Source of the DNA: Tubulanus polymorphus | Lineage: Eukaryota > Nemertea > Palaeonemertea > Tubulaniformes > Tubulanidae | DNA: 64,000 nucleotides | Assembly: GCF_964204645.1 (NCBI RefSeq) | Contig: NC_134027.1 | Location: 2,468,485 to 2,532,484 of the forward strand | Direction: 5' to 3' | Shown: positions 31,628-43,091 of the stretch, piece after piece | Numbering within the stretch: position 1 is the first letter of the stretch | Layout of the letters: each line of letters starts with the position of its first letter | The notes under the pieces: generated by a model | The model's input: the letters and a program-made list of their open reading frames with translations, nothing else | Databases searched by the model: none | Told to the model about the DNA's origin: nothing | Position numbers and translations under genes: made by a program

Positions 31628-34600
31628 TTAAGAATCTGCGTTCATCGCTTGTTCTACTTGTTTAAAAAGTTCGGCAGCTTCTTCACTAGCAGAACACTGT
31701 ATGACAAACTGTGTAGCTTGTTCTACTCCAGCAGTCTGCTGTTCCTGTTGCTGTTTAATAACTATAGTTTCTGCCGGGTTAAGACTGGCTCCTCCTGTCT
31801 GCTGGAGGCTTATCGAATCACCCTGTTGAGCTTCTAACAATTCCTTTAAAAAGTTATACACACGTTACAAACAATAAAATTGTCAAGAGAACAAAGATGA
31901 AATAATAAGCATTTGTGAGGCCTACCTGCTGCTGGGCAATAATCTGCTGTAGAATGTTTATTGTTGAAACTGGTTTCGCATTCATTTCTCCTTCTACAAT
32001 AAATATAAGTATATATAAACAACTCCTCAATCGTAGATCCAACTATGTGTGTAGTTCTCATGATTTCTTACCATTAAATTGTAGTGATTCTAGGGAAGCA
32101 GTGGATTCAATTGATGGCTGATTATTACTGATATTTAACTGAACAACCTGTAAATACAAACATTCATTGGGAATGATTAACAAGTGGTTCGACACCAACT
32201 CAAAACATTTTTTACGAAATATTAAAAAGTTGATCGAAAGACTGAAGATTCAACTAATGTAAAAAGCCAGCAGTATTTGAATCTGCACTCAGCACTGATA
32301 GCGAATGCATAAGCATCTCACCTTATCCTGCTGAGCTACTGAGGTAAATTTATTTGTTTTACTTTCAAAAATGATGAGAATGGCAATAATCTATGGAATG
32401 TGCGAGGGATGGATCAAGCGAGACAGCGGATAAGCTGTTCGCTGGTCTATACACACCTGAGTTTCAGCGTTATCACTGAGTGTTGTAGTTGCCGACCCTT
32501 CAGCGCTGACCATTACATTATCACATGACTCGAATACACGTATATCTTCAACCTCCAGTAGATGTGCATCGCGTAAATGATGATGAATTAATTCAACATT
32601 TTCGAACAAACTATCGCACGATAAACATTTGAACATCTTGAAAGAATCGAGTTGTTCCGTTGTCGTCGTCGTCAATGCTGTAGCGGTGTTGTTATGGTAA
32701 CGATTGTTATGCGTCCGTATAGCTCCGAGGGCGTTCGTTGAAAATTCACATTTTTCACATCGATATTGTTTTAAAACCTCGTGTCTCGTCATGTGTTTGA
32801 CGAGTTGACTCTTCTGTTCTGCATTATACGGACACCTGATTATAAAATCAGATTGTTATTCTATATCAAAAGAGGTGTCTCTTTTTTGCTCCATTCAACT
32901 CAAGTAAACGAATAAACAAATACAGTCTATCCCGCTTAATTTGGATCATTTGGAACCGACGCAATTCATCTGGCTCATGAGAAATATGGATTAAACACGT
33001 AGGTGCACCTCAAATATTATCCATATCGGATCAAAATCTGCAGGAAACTCTAAATTAATCAGGTTTGACTATTAGACTTCAGATAAATCAAAATACTTAC
33101 TTGGTACATTTAAAAATACGTCCGCCATTTTTATGAGTGCGAATGTGGCATCGTAAAGCTGTCTTTGATTTGTATTTCTTATCGCAGTAATCGCACTGTA
33201 ATAGTTTCGTATTATAATGTCTCAACATGTGTATTTTCAGGTTATTGATATTGCTACTCGTGTGCCGGCACAATTCACATCTAAACGTTTTCTTTGCTTC
33301 ACGCGTGCAAACATGTTTCTGAACATCCGTACCATTTTGCGCGACGAATACCCGATCACAATTTGGACACCTGTTTACTCGTCGACCTAATGAAAAGTTT
33401 TTTCAATAATCAAACGATTTGTAAATAAATTTTGACACACGGTGGTTATCCATCGGATATGTACTCACTAATATTGATGGATCTTTGAACCTCATCTCTG
33501 TTAAAATCTGGATGTTGAGTCGAGATGTGAACGTTCAACATTTGCTTACTGAAAAATTCAAATATAAATTACAAAGGAAACACCAGCGATTCATTAAGGG
33601 ATCTATAGCAGTACACTTACTCAGTAAACCTAGTTTTACAGACAGGACAATCGGATTTAGAAGACTTGTGTTTTTGAAGATGAACCCACAGTTGGTAACG
33701 ACCAATAGCAGTAAACGAACAGGCTTCCTCTGTACAACTGTATTGAATGTATTCGTGATATTTCTCGATATGACGCATCAGTGTTCCCTTGTTTACCGCA
33801 TGATAATCACATTTATCACATGGAAATGGTTTGTCACCTGTAAATAAATCAACAGTTTTAAGATTCAAAGATTCGTATTATTACTGATACCGCTTCGATG
33901 AGATTTATGCTGGCATTCTATACTGTATAGGCCAAAAAAAATTGATACCTTGTTTCTCCGCTCTGCTGAGCTTAAATGTTGACCCGGCCGGCCACCTATC
34001 TACCCTATACATTACTTTTTTTTAAATCGTGATCAATTTCACCATAGCAGACCCGGCCGCTATAGAAATGAACTGTTTATAAATTTTATCATATTTTACA
34101 AAAATGACCCGGCCGCTGCGGAGAAACAAGGTATCATTTTTGTTTAGCCATAGCATTATGACTGACCTGTATGCGTAAACAGATGAGGTTGAAGATCAGT
34201 AAGATGATTAAACAGACGTCCACAGTACTGACACTCTTTATCACCGAACATCTCTTTAATCTTATTCAATAGATCCGTGTTCAACAAATGATAATTCAAT
34301 TTTTCATAAATATCGTACGAAAACATCTGAGTTCTTTCATCGATCGTTTCATCCTCAGTTGTTCTCCGATCCGAGTCCGCTGAGGCTTCGATTAAAATAT
34401 CAGTTTCATCGGCGGCGCCACGTAGAATCGATCGTAATTGTTCAGACTCGTCGACCGTGGCTACGACGTCCGATAGACTTCGAGTAGAATCTTTAAGTAA
34501 CGTTGTCGTTTCTTCACTCGCGCAATTGTCGCTAGTTTCCGGTGGTAGTTTTTCCAAAAGCGAACAATTCTCTTCCAGCAGCGACGGTTGATCTGTTGCG

Positions 34601-37341
34601 AGTAGATCGATCGTACCGTCCGGCTCCGGTAAAAACAAACTCGCGTTAATACACGAATCAAACAAGTTCGATCTGATTCGTTCGTCGGATGGTTGCGGAC
34701 AGTTCTCCGACAAATGAAACTCGTCTAGATGTTGATTTAACTGCGCGGCGCTAGCAAACCTCAAACTGCAGATCGCGCAACAATAGATAATGCGATGTTT
34801 TTGCATGTGATATTCCAGGTAACGACGTCTATGCGAGCTATAATCGCAAACCTCGCATTTATACATTGTTTGACGTACGGAGAGTTTGTGAACGAATAAA
34901 TGTCGATCGCGGTCGATTTTCTTTTTGAATTTACGATTGCAGACGTGACACTGGTGTAACACGGCGCCCGCCGAACTCGCAGTTTGTCTCGATAGAAACT
35001 GTTGTAAGTAATCGACGCCTCGTTGGTTCGAACCGTGATATTTACGTACGTGATTTATCAATGATTTCAGCGTACTGTAATCGTTTTGACAGATCTCGCA
35101 TCGATGTCGTTCGGCGTTGTGAATCGATTCGTGATCGATCACATGACTGCGATTCACCGATTTAAAATCGCACGATTTACAGCGGTAAAATTGTCCGGTG
35201 TGCTTCCGCATGTGTGTATAAAGATTCCCTAAAATATGAAATTTTTCAATTTCTTAAAGACTTAAGACATAAATTCAAGAAGTTCCGAGGAAATCAAGAT
35301 TGAAATTCCCCAATTTTTGAGTCCAGATAATATATCCTGGGGTCAGTAGCTCAAAACTTGGTTAAAGATAACTGGCAGATAAATACCATAGTAACAATGA
35401 ACTTTCAATGTCAACTCTAACCAACTTTTGAGCCACTGGACCCTGTGATCGCGAGAGAAATCCCACAATAACGAAGCCAAGATTGAAAAATTCTATATCA
35501 GAATGATTATATTTGAGGAGCAACGTTTCGCCTGTACGTCAGGCCTGTCACAGTACGCTCATGATGGCTAACAGTTGTTAGCCGAAACGTCGCTCCTCAA
35601 ATATAATTTTCAAATATAGAATTTTTCAATCTTGGCTTTGTTATTGTGGGATTTCTCTCGCGATCACAGGGGCCAGTGGCTCAAAAGTTGGTTAGAGTTG
35701 ACATTGAAAGGTATACGCTTACCTTTTGAGTTCGATGTATACGAACACTTGGTACATTTGAAGGGTTTCAGATCAGTGTGAGTTAAACAATGATGTCTGA
35801 TATGAGACAACGATTTAAACACTTTATTACACGTATTACACGAGTAAATCGTTAATTCCTGCGAACCTCGACTCGTTTGGACTGACGTCGTTTCATTCAA
35901 GTCTTGCTCGATCTTATGAACTCGAAACATGTGCTCGAAACTGCTGATTTCGACGTTTAAACTGTCGTCGAATCGACGTTTTTCGTCGTCGGTCGCGAAA
36001 GTCGGCGCTTCACTGACGCGAGGAATCACGGAATTCTCTAAAAGCGAAGCCGGGTCGTCCGGTATCGATTCTAAGCCATTGCTTAATTCGATCGTTACGG
36101 CTGGACTCGGTTCGACGTCGTGATGATTCTCTCCGATAGAATCTGCGTCGTCTTTTCGGTCGGTAGAGCCGCGATGAATCGGATATCGAGTACGTTTTTG
36201 TTTTTTCAGCGGTCGTTCACTTTTCAGACGAAAATCACCGTCTTCATCCTCGATTTCATCCACATTATCATTTTCCCCGGCGGACGCAGCAGCAGCAGCA
36301 GCAGCGGCAACAACACTGTCATTATCAGAATCACACATCGCTTCATCCACATAATCAATACCTGCTAAACACCTGTGCGTTTTAAAATGGCGTTCCTTCA
36401 AAAAACTCTTCTTGCATTTTCTGCAGCTGATTTTTCCATTTTCTACAATAAATATTTAATCAAAATGATCACAAGCATGAAAATTATTTTGAACGAGGGG
36501 AAAAATTTGTAAAATCTGTACCTAATATTAGGGGTAGTTGTTGTTCGGCTTGTTTTTGGATGACTGGAACAGAGGGCTTCGTATCAGAATCTTTCACTTT
36601 TCTAGGTCTTCCTCTTTTTCTGTTGGATACTTGAAAATAAAGATTTCGGGATTAGAAAACTATTTTATTATTTTCAACGGAAACTTTTGAATAAATTTGA
36701 CATTCAATAAAATTTACCAGCCGGTTTTGATATCAAAGAATTCATCTGTAAAGTTCCGACATTCTCTGATACATCCAGAATAAAGTTGCCGCCGCTATCA
36801 TTGATAAGAATTCCATGAATGCTCGCTAATGCACCTTCTGATATTTCATTGGGCAAACAACAAATCTGTTCGGCTTCTTCAGTTTCTACAAGGAGAGGGC
36901 ATTCACTGTATTAGGGATGCCATCAGCAGCACCGAGAAGATTTAAAATTAGAACAAGAGACCAGGGCAGGGGCCAGTTAGTTGCAGTCAAGGCTTAAGAT
37001 TTGAATCCAGTGACTGCAGTTAAGTGTTAGTGTAATTAAAACAGTGTTATGTGTTATGTAAGTAACATAATGGGCTGTGTTATGGGCAGGTTAGGTACAT
37101 ATCCATTAGGGACACTTGCTCCCTGGACTCTAGGCCTGTGCAGCAATCGCTTGTCAGCTGTTTGTTGTATTGTTAAACAGGTAATTGTGATTAGCCTACC
37201 GATTGAATTTGTTTGTTCCTTTGTCTGCTGGGTCTGAGGTGATTGAAAACAACCGATATTTTTGTGGTTAATGAACAGTTGTAGATCAGTGAATGATTCG
37301 TTGCAATCTCCACAAATATGCGTATCAAATCCCATTTTCAT
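31628..37341 (-). CDS. ZFAT: ZFAT zinc finger/AT-hook transcription factor (12 exons)
   Basis: ZFAT is a nuclear C2H2 regulator of immune/haematopoietic and centromeric transcription in vertebrates. Exons, in order: 37200-37341, 36718-36885, 36522-36629, 35723-36442, 34167-35228, 33621-33837, 33469-33548, 33101-33386, 32457-32835, 32072-32147, 31926-31993, 31628-31843. Phases agree throughout, giving about 1173 residues (human about 1240). An N-terminal finger (CGDCNESFTDLQLFINH) is followed by an AT-hook KRGRPRKV in exon 3, a long acidic linker with an Ala run (near 36290), then finger clusters. Diagnostic matches are CHVCNRKFKKKIDRDRHLFVH, CAICSLRF, MFGDKECQYCGRLF, and the C-terminal INILQQIIAQQQ with a short helical tail. 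The start could be 37335 instead. Two mobile elements and a large palindrome sit in its introns. Confidence 0.92.
33930..34149. mobile_element. 220-bp MITE, copy 1
   Basis: Inverted ends of about 30 bp (GGCCAAA...TTGATACCTTGTTTCTCCGC against GCGGAGAAACAAGGTATCA...TTTAGCC) enclose GC-rich CCCGGCCG boxes. It lies in the ZFAT intron between exons 5 and 6 and is flanked by ATA on both sides. It differs from the copy at 40675 at three positions only. Confidence 0.8.
35345..35437. mobile_element. 93-bp TIR element (AAAGTTGGTTA family), copy 2
   Basis: AGTAGCTCAAAACTTGGTTA and TAACCAACTTTTGAGCCACT form the ends, and the interior matches 28445-28564. Its right half is itself duplicated in inverted orientation at 35671-35710. 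Confidence 0.6.
35402..35710. repeat. 309-bp palindrome in ZFAT intron 4
   Basis: The arms run inward from 35402 and 35710 for roughly 130 bp with few mismatches. They include half of the TIR element, the GAGAGAAATCCCACAATAACG element end, and a hammerhead-like box set (CTCATGA at 35558, a GGCTAACA...TGTTAGCC stem, GAAAC at 35584-35588). The right arm ends 6 bp from the exon 4 donor (gtaagc, 35717-35722 on the minus strand). The inverted duplication thus appears to include intron sequence as well as the element. Confidence 0.65.
37011..37116. repeat. Dispersed repeat shared with 42803-42910
   Basis: CTGCAGTT, an AGTGTTATG box and GGTTAGGT(A/G)CATA followed by CCATTAGGGACAC recur in order at 42.8 kb. 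It lies in ZFAT intron 1. The inverted end seen in the second copy is not clear here, so this copy is more decayed. Confidence 0.5.
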
Positions 37342-39835
37342 CTCCGAGACAGAATACTTGTCTTTTTTGACGTGTGTTACGCAGACTACAATGTGCAAGA
37401 GTCGAGAGTCTAATCCTGGCTGGCTGGTGAGTGGGCGCCGGCAGTAAACCTTTAGCAGTTTAGTAAACCTTTTTCAATCCATTCTGCATTCATGAAATAA
37501 CGCATTATAACGTGATTTTCAGAATGTTTAACACTACACCTACAGTTCCGTTCGGCGCTATTATCTGGCTCACTTTCAATTTCTTCGTACCCCCTCCCAA
37601 AAACTTTTACTCCTGCATATTATTAATCAGGGAGGTCTGGAGAATCAAAATAAATTACTTTTGACTAAAAAACCAACAAATTTTTAAAAAAATCAAAATT
37701 CTGATAATTTGGGACCGATTTCATCGGGTGTGACTTTATAGTTAAACCGGATTGATTTCATCGATTCAAATCGACGGGTCGGCCATGTTTCCGCACTAAT
37801 TACCACCTTAAAATATTTTATAGGCCCACCGATACCGTACGAAATATTCTAAATATTCTAAAATTTAAGAAAAAAAAACAGGTGGCGGCGGCTAAATTAG
37901 GAGGGGAGCTGTTGGTTGGGAATCAAAGAAATGTATTCTTATGGCCTTATTGAAGTACCGTCATGTTCATGTCAATTGTTCATAAAACACTGATTTATTA
38001 AGGCCCTAATCGAATATAGTTGAGCTTTTTCTTGATAATTGAGATGTCATTTGAATAGTTGACAGTTTGATAATGTTTAATGTTACTATTTAATAAAAAT
38101 GACTATTAAAATTTGAGAAAAGCTAAAAGTTATAATTTGATGTGAAAATAAAATGATGTAAAAATGTAAATCAGATTGATTACTTTATCCTACGCTTTCC
38201 AGTATTTGGCCAGGTTTATCTCTGTTTTTAGTGCGGGTGCCATGGACGATTGAGTCCATGGTTGGGCCATAAACTTTTTTTGTTTTAGAGTCTATGGTTG
38301 GACCATGGGCGTATAACTCTCATTTATTGTTTATATGGTGGTTGGATAATAGTTGTTTTTGAAAGTCCACTTGTTTGAGGAGCTTACATTATAATTCCAC
38401 GAGCACTCCTGGCATTTTGTATAATGAGAATAAATATGATTGATTTTGAAATTTGTTAAGTTTGATATAGCAACTCCTGGATAAAGGCCTAAATCGATTT
38501 AAGATAAACTGAATTAATGAAGAAATTATATCGATTTAAGTGTTAAACCTTTTTATGAAACTGGGCCGTGGGCATTGCTGTTGTCCAATCAGTTTCACCC
38601 AGGGATCCCAATGGAGTTGTAGGTAGTGTAAAAACGATAATCTGTTAATCCAGTGTCTGTTAATCAACAGGTTTTATATACTACCTACAACTCTGCTACG
38701 AGCCCCTGTGTTTTATTCTTGCAATGTACTTCTTTTTTTTTCAACCCAATAAATAATCCCACCAACTGGTCCGCTGGCAAACTTTTGCACGTTCGGAAGA
38801 CATGATTATGTGATTATATGATTCAATGGCAAAACCAATACGACTTTATTGCACATTACACTGGGCCTGTTGACAGTTGTTGATGGAAAAAGTCGCACGA
38901 TTCGAATTTTATATGAAATAATTTATTAAAACGAAACCACAACGTTTCGACTGTTGGCTGATGGCCATCATCAGGTGGAATGAACAGAAAACAGAAGTAA
39001 TGTATGTAGCATAGGCCTATAAACTTACAGGACATAAACAAAAGTGATGTGTCAGAATAAATGTAAACAGAACAAGTGACAGATGAAAACAACCAGGGGT
39101 ACCGTACCTTAGAAACCACAAAATTCTATGAACAGTTCAGGATGAATACAAATTATGTAACGGAGTGAAGTCGACCAGGGGGCCGAGTAGAAGAGGACGG
39201 AGAAGGCAGTGTGACACAAAGTGACATTAACCAAAATCTAGTAGAGAGTGTTGATATCTCTAGATAAACAATTGATTATGTGGCTGGAGGTGGTAGATAA
39301 GTTGGATTTCGAAAGTTTACAAATAAGGGCTGATTCCACTGTGTCTCTTATGGATGTCTTTACAAGGATAAATGAGTTTCGAATGTTCAAATACTTCTTG
39401 CCAGATAATTGAACAGTGAAGCAGTGTTCGATTCTGAAATGGGAAGCTGTTGGTTATTCCGTAATGATTGTATTATATATGGAATACGTTTTCTTGTTGC
39501 GACGAGTTTTTGGATTGCTAGAGATGGTCTTTGCTGAATTTCGGTAATGGTTTTAGTAAGAATCAGATTGTAACATGGATGTTTGAATTGTTGAAATGCT
39601 GTCCAGTATTCTAATAGATGTGTGTAGTAGCCTATAGAAGTTGTTTGCAATGATGTTTCAGAAGTTATGAATGATGGTTGAAAGATTCCAGCCTGGGCCA
39701 AGATGATTGGAATTATCTGATTTATCATCGCAACATTGCTAAATTGAACGCAATGTGAAGAATTTCCCTAACGATACCAATAAACATCTTGCTTTTCAGA
39801 TAGTGACAATGAAACACGCTTGTTTTCAACAATAG
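37342..39835. other. Intergenic between ZFAT start and USB1 end
   Basis: Contains the likely ZFAT promoter/5' UTR near 37350-37600, a 14-bp inverted repeat pair (38614-38627 / 38680-38693, GAGTTGTAGGTAGT) and a decayed retroelement (38870-39740). No host exon is recognised. Confidence 0.5.
38870..39740 (-). mobile_element. Decayed retroelement, 3' part
   Basis: A minus-strand open frame of 113 codons (39387-39728) gives way to stops. A tail follows with CTGATGA (38968-38974), GAAACG (38942-38947) and an A-rich GTTTTAATAAATTATT. The tail resembles the fold-back family's box order, although the hairpin is poor here. The open frame resembles no host protein I know. A Penelope-like or other non-LTR relic is my best inference. 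Confidence 0.4.
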
Positions 39836-41947
39836 TCATGTATTTAACATAAATGAAACTTGTTTATTTCCAGATTTATATTCTAAATGTGACACATAAA
39901 TTGATGTGAATTCATATTTAGCACCATCTTCAGATACTAGGAGTGCCTGCAAAATAATACACAAAACATGAATATTTCGCCCTCAACTGTAGACTTTTAT
40001 TTTCAATCCACACCCATTTCCATTGTTACCTTCAATTGCTGTAACCTTTCACACGTAAAATATCTTGAAAAATCACCAAGACACCAAGCAAAACTAAGAT
40101 GCAGTGAAGGCTCCTGAAGTCAAACAATGAAAAGTTGACAAGACGAAATCGGAATGGACAAATCTTTTTATATTTCTTACCTGATAAAATACTGGTAAAT
40201 GATATTCTTTCAGGACGTCATCTAAAGATGATATTATTTTGACCAGGTCATTGTGGCCATAACTAACTTTTAAACCAATGAATGTTCTGAAAATAATTTC
40301 CAATGTCGATTCATAAGATCAAAAGTCCATATTATAAAATAATCATTTCATCTATTTTATCGAAATCTTTGAATCAGTACCTTGTCTTTTCCTCATTCAC
40401 ATAGACATCTAGATCATCCAATAAACATGTAAACCTGTAAACAGTAAACAGACGTTCAATAGTACGAACAGCTCAGTGTGCAAACACAAATATCTTAAAA
40501 AGAAATTTACACTGAAAAAAACCCACAATAATGAAGAGAGAAGACTGATCGACTTAATTTCTATGAGCCTTTTTTAAAACAGAAAAGGAAAAATGTTCAC
40601 TACTCTCTTAGTTGTTCTGCATAGGCCTAAATGTCAGTTATTATCAAAACCAGTGTAAATTTCTTTCACCGTAAGGCCAAAAAAAATTGATACCTTGTTT
40701 CTCCGCTCTGCTGAGCTTAAATGTTGACCCGGCCGGCCGCCTATCTACCCTATACATAACTTTTTTTTAAATCGTGATCAATTTCACCATAACAGACCCG
40801 GCCGCTATAGAAATGAACTGTTTATAAATTTTATCATATTTTACAAAAATGACCCGGCCGCTGCGGAGAAACAAGGTATCATTTTTGTTTAGCCTAAATA
40901 TTTTAGTTTTTTGTTCATTTAAATCATATGTTGTCACTTGTTGTCGTTGGAAACTTACACTCGTATATTTGATAATGCTTCTCTTATGCTATTCATTAAT
41001 GGCGCAATAATGTGAAATCTGATTGGAAATGTTTTTGTAACGCTGATGTGCGGAGTTTCAATCAGATGAAAATCGGTTATATCAGACACCTGTTGTAAGG
41101 CTGTCCTCGCAAAATCTTCATAATCGCAATCAACTTCAACTACAAATTAGAAGAATTTTCAATCCATACAAGTAATTCAAATTGTAGTGTCCCTATTACT
41201 CTTCGATTTCTTAAAAGCTTCTTCTAGACAGAAAATGTTTTTAAAGGTGCTTGTAACTACTTCTTTAATTTCAGCAGATTCCCTGAAACTCCTTAAAAAC
41301 TCTTTCAATTTTGAGAAACGCTTAAATCAGTACAGTTGGTATTTTTTTCACTCAATTAGGCGGTTAGAAACCGACTTAAGTAGTGTAAAGGATAAAAACT
41401 TGCTTAGAAAACCACCAAATCAATAGTTTACTAAGATGAACAGTACCAATTTAGGAGGACTCTACTGTAATTGCGATGCAGACACTTCCTCAAAATTTGA
41501 AATTTTCTCCTTTAAAAAACTCCTTGAACCAGGAATGACAATCAAATTGTTGGCCCATATCTTACATGGAACATATACATAAGTTGCCCAATTTCCTCTC
41601 TCATGTTGAAATGTACGTTTCCTTCCTTTGTGGTTTTCACTATTGTCGTAATTTTGTCTCTCCGCAGATTCCTTGATTTCGGTTTCTCGATACATACATT
41701 TAACAGCAGCAGGTACCGACGGCAGCCTGTAATGCGAAAAAATGTGCTGTTGAAAAGTAAAAGATAAGTGCAATAAATAATGCTGATACATTGTCAAATG
41801 TACTATTCTTTACCTTTCATTTTCAGCAGAAGTTTGGTGAACTTCGCTCCGATGCTGAGAAAACGATTTGACTGATGGTTCACCATATTCATTCTCATCT
41901 TCAGCACCAGATGAATCTGAACTATAATCGACCAAACTTCTTTTCAT
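39836..41947 (-). CDS. USB1: USB1, U6 snRNA phosphodiesterase (exons 41814-41947, 41566-41726, 40959-41139, 40381-40434, 40181-40286, 40030-40113, 39836-39946)
   Basis: USB1 is a nuclear 2H-family 3'-5' exonuclease that trims oligo-U tails of U6 snRNA and leaves a terminal phosphate. Seven exons join in phase to about 276 residues (human 265). The acidic N-terminus DYSSDSSGAEDE and the RTFQHERGNWATYVYVP block match the family. Both catalytic HxS motifs are present: HIS at about residues 129-131 (exon 3) and HLS at about 217-219 (exon 6, LHLSFAWCLGD). Exon 5 carries EKTRTFIGLKVSYGHNDL across its junction, and the end reads KSGNKQVSFML. The enzyme therefore looks intact. One intron hosts MITE copy 2. 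It is divergent from KLHDC8. Confidence 0.94.
40675..40894. mobile_element. 220-bp MITE, copy 2
   Basis: Same length and ends as 33930-34149, with three substitutions. It is flanked by TAA on both sides, consistent with a 3-bp target duplication (the PIF/Harbinger superfamily uses TWA). It lies in a USB1 intron. Confidence 0.82.
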
Positions 41948-43091
41948 ATTTCTAAATGAGAAATGCCATGCTGACCTGTAAGATTCTGCTTGTTTCAAAA
42001 AAGTGCGGTATCTCGAATTTAAAACATTTCAAAATCCCAAAAGCATGCATGTTGTTATAAGAGACTTTTTCATCAAAAGCTTTTGTTTTAAGATTGGGAT
42101 TATTTGAATAGTATTGGTCGAAATGGTGCTACAATACATACGAGAGAGGGAGCAGCGAGGAATAACACACGTCACAGCCGAGTGAGCCAGAGAGAGTCAG
42201 ATCAGATTGAATAAATCGGAGCAGAGAGGATGTTGCCTACCCCTTTCAATAGCTCTATTCGATAGATTAGGATTCTAGAACCGCGTGATTAGTTACACAG
42301 ACATTATTATTCGGATTGTGGGTCTCTTTGAACCAGTTTAACTTGATTTTTAGGGATAAATTACCGTTGAAAGATTTTGAGGATCAACGACCTTCACCGG
42401 GGAGTGTCTTTGCTACCGTGAAGCGATAGCTTTGTCCTAATCGTCGAGCCATCCGCCACGAAACCGAGCTGATGAGCCAGCCATAAAGTGGCCGTCACAT
42501 GCAGTAATAGGTGTTGGCTCGACACTCAGAGGCGTCCATTCTGAGAAGTCTGTCTGATTGGACGTCCATCCTGAACAAGTGGCCGTCACATCCGCTGCCG
42601 GTGAAAAGATCCCAGATAAATGCCATCACAAATCTGTTTTTATAGACCAGGCCAAGTTAGTGAGCTGCTTAACTTAATGTGAGTTCAACTTATGTTTTAG
42701 GTTTTTGCTAAATGTGATGTTAAGATGCATGAACATTCAGATTGCAAAAACGCCCGGGCTTAATTCTTAAAAATTGTCATGATCAGGACAACCATTCATG
42801 GTCTAACTGCAGTTTGGGTCACCTATCCACTGGGTGGCGCTAGTGTTATTAAAGAATAGTGTTATGGTAAGGTTAGGTGCATAACCATTAGGGACACCTA
42901 AACTGCAGTCATACCGCCTAGCGGGTTAGAATTGGGTTCTTTCCAAATGTGATGTTCATTTGCCGACTTGATTGATTGAGGAACTGCATCGTTCATGGCT
43001 TTTGTAGGCTATTTATTTCGTTAAACAGTGTTAAGATCGCCAAAGCGGTCCATCACTTAATGTTACTGTTACTGTTATTTCAGTTCACAAT
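41948..43091. promoter_or_regulatory. Divergent promoter region, USB1 / KLHDC8
   Basis: About 1.1 kb separates the two start codons. KLHDC8 has a 5'-UTR intron acceptor (tttcag) at 43083, so its first exon lies upstream in this interval. The block 42420-42600 is more GC-rich and contains paired direct repeats (AGTGGCCGTCACAT twice). A small TIR element occupies 42805-42910. No start sites can be read directly. Confidence 0.4.
42805..42910. mobile_element. 106-bp TIR element
   Basis: AACTGCAGTTTGGGT and ACCTAAACTGCAGTC are near-inverted ends. The interior shares GGTTAGGTGCATAACCATTA with 37011-37116. Non-coding. Confidence 0.5.

Noticed and set aside
38614-38693. microRNA hairpin, because GTAGGTAGT recalls let-7
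   Set aside because: The arm does not match the let-7 seed in either orientation, and the inverted repeat fits a small TIR element equally well.
39387-39728. Host gene of 113 residues
   Set aside because: No splice continuity or known family, and it is linked to a retroelement-like tail.
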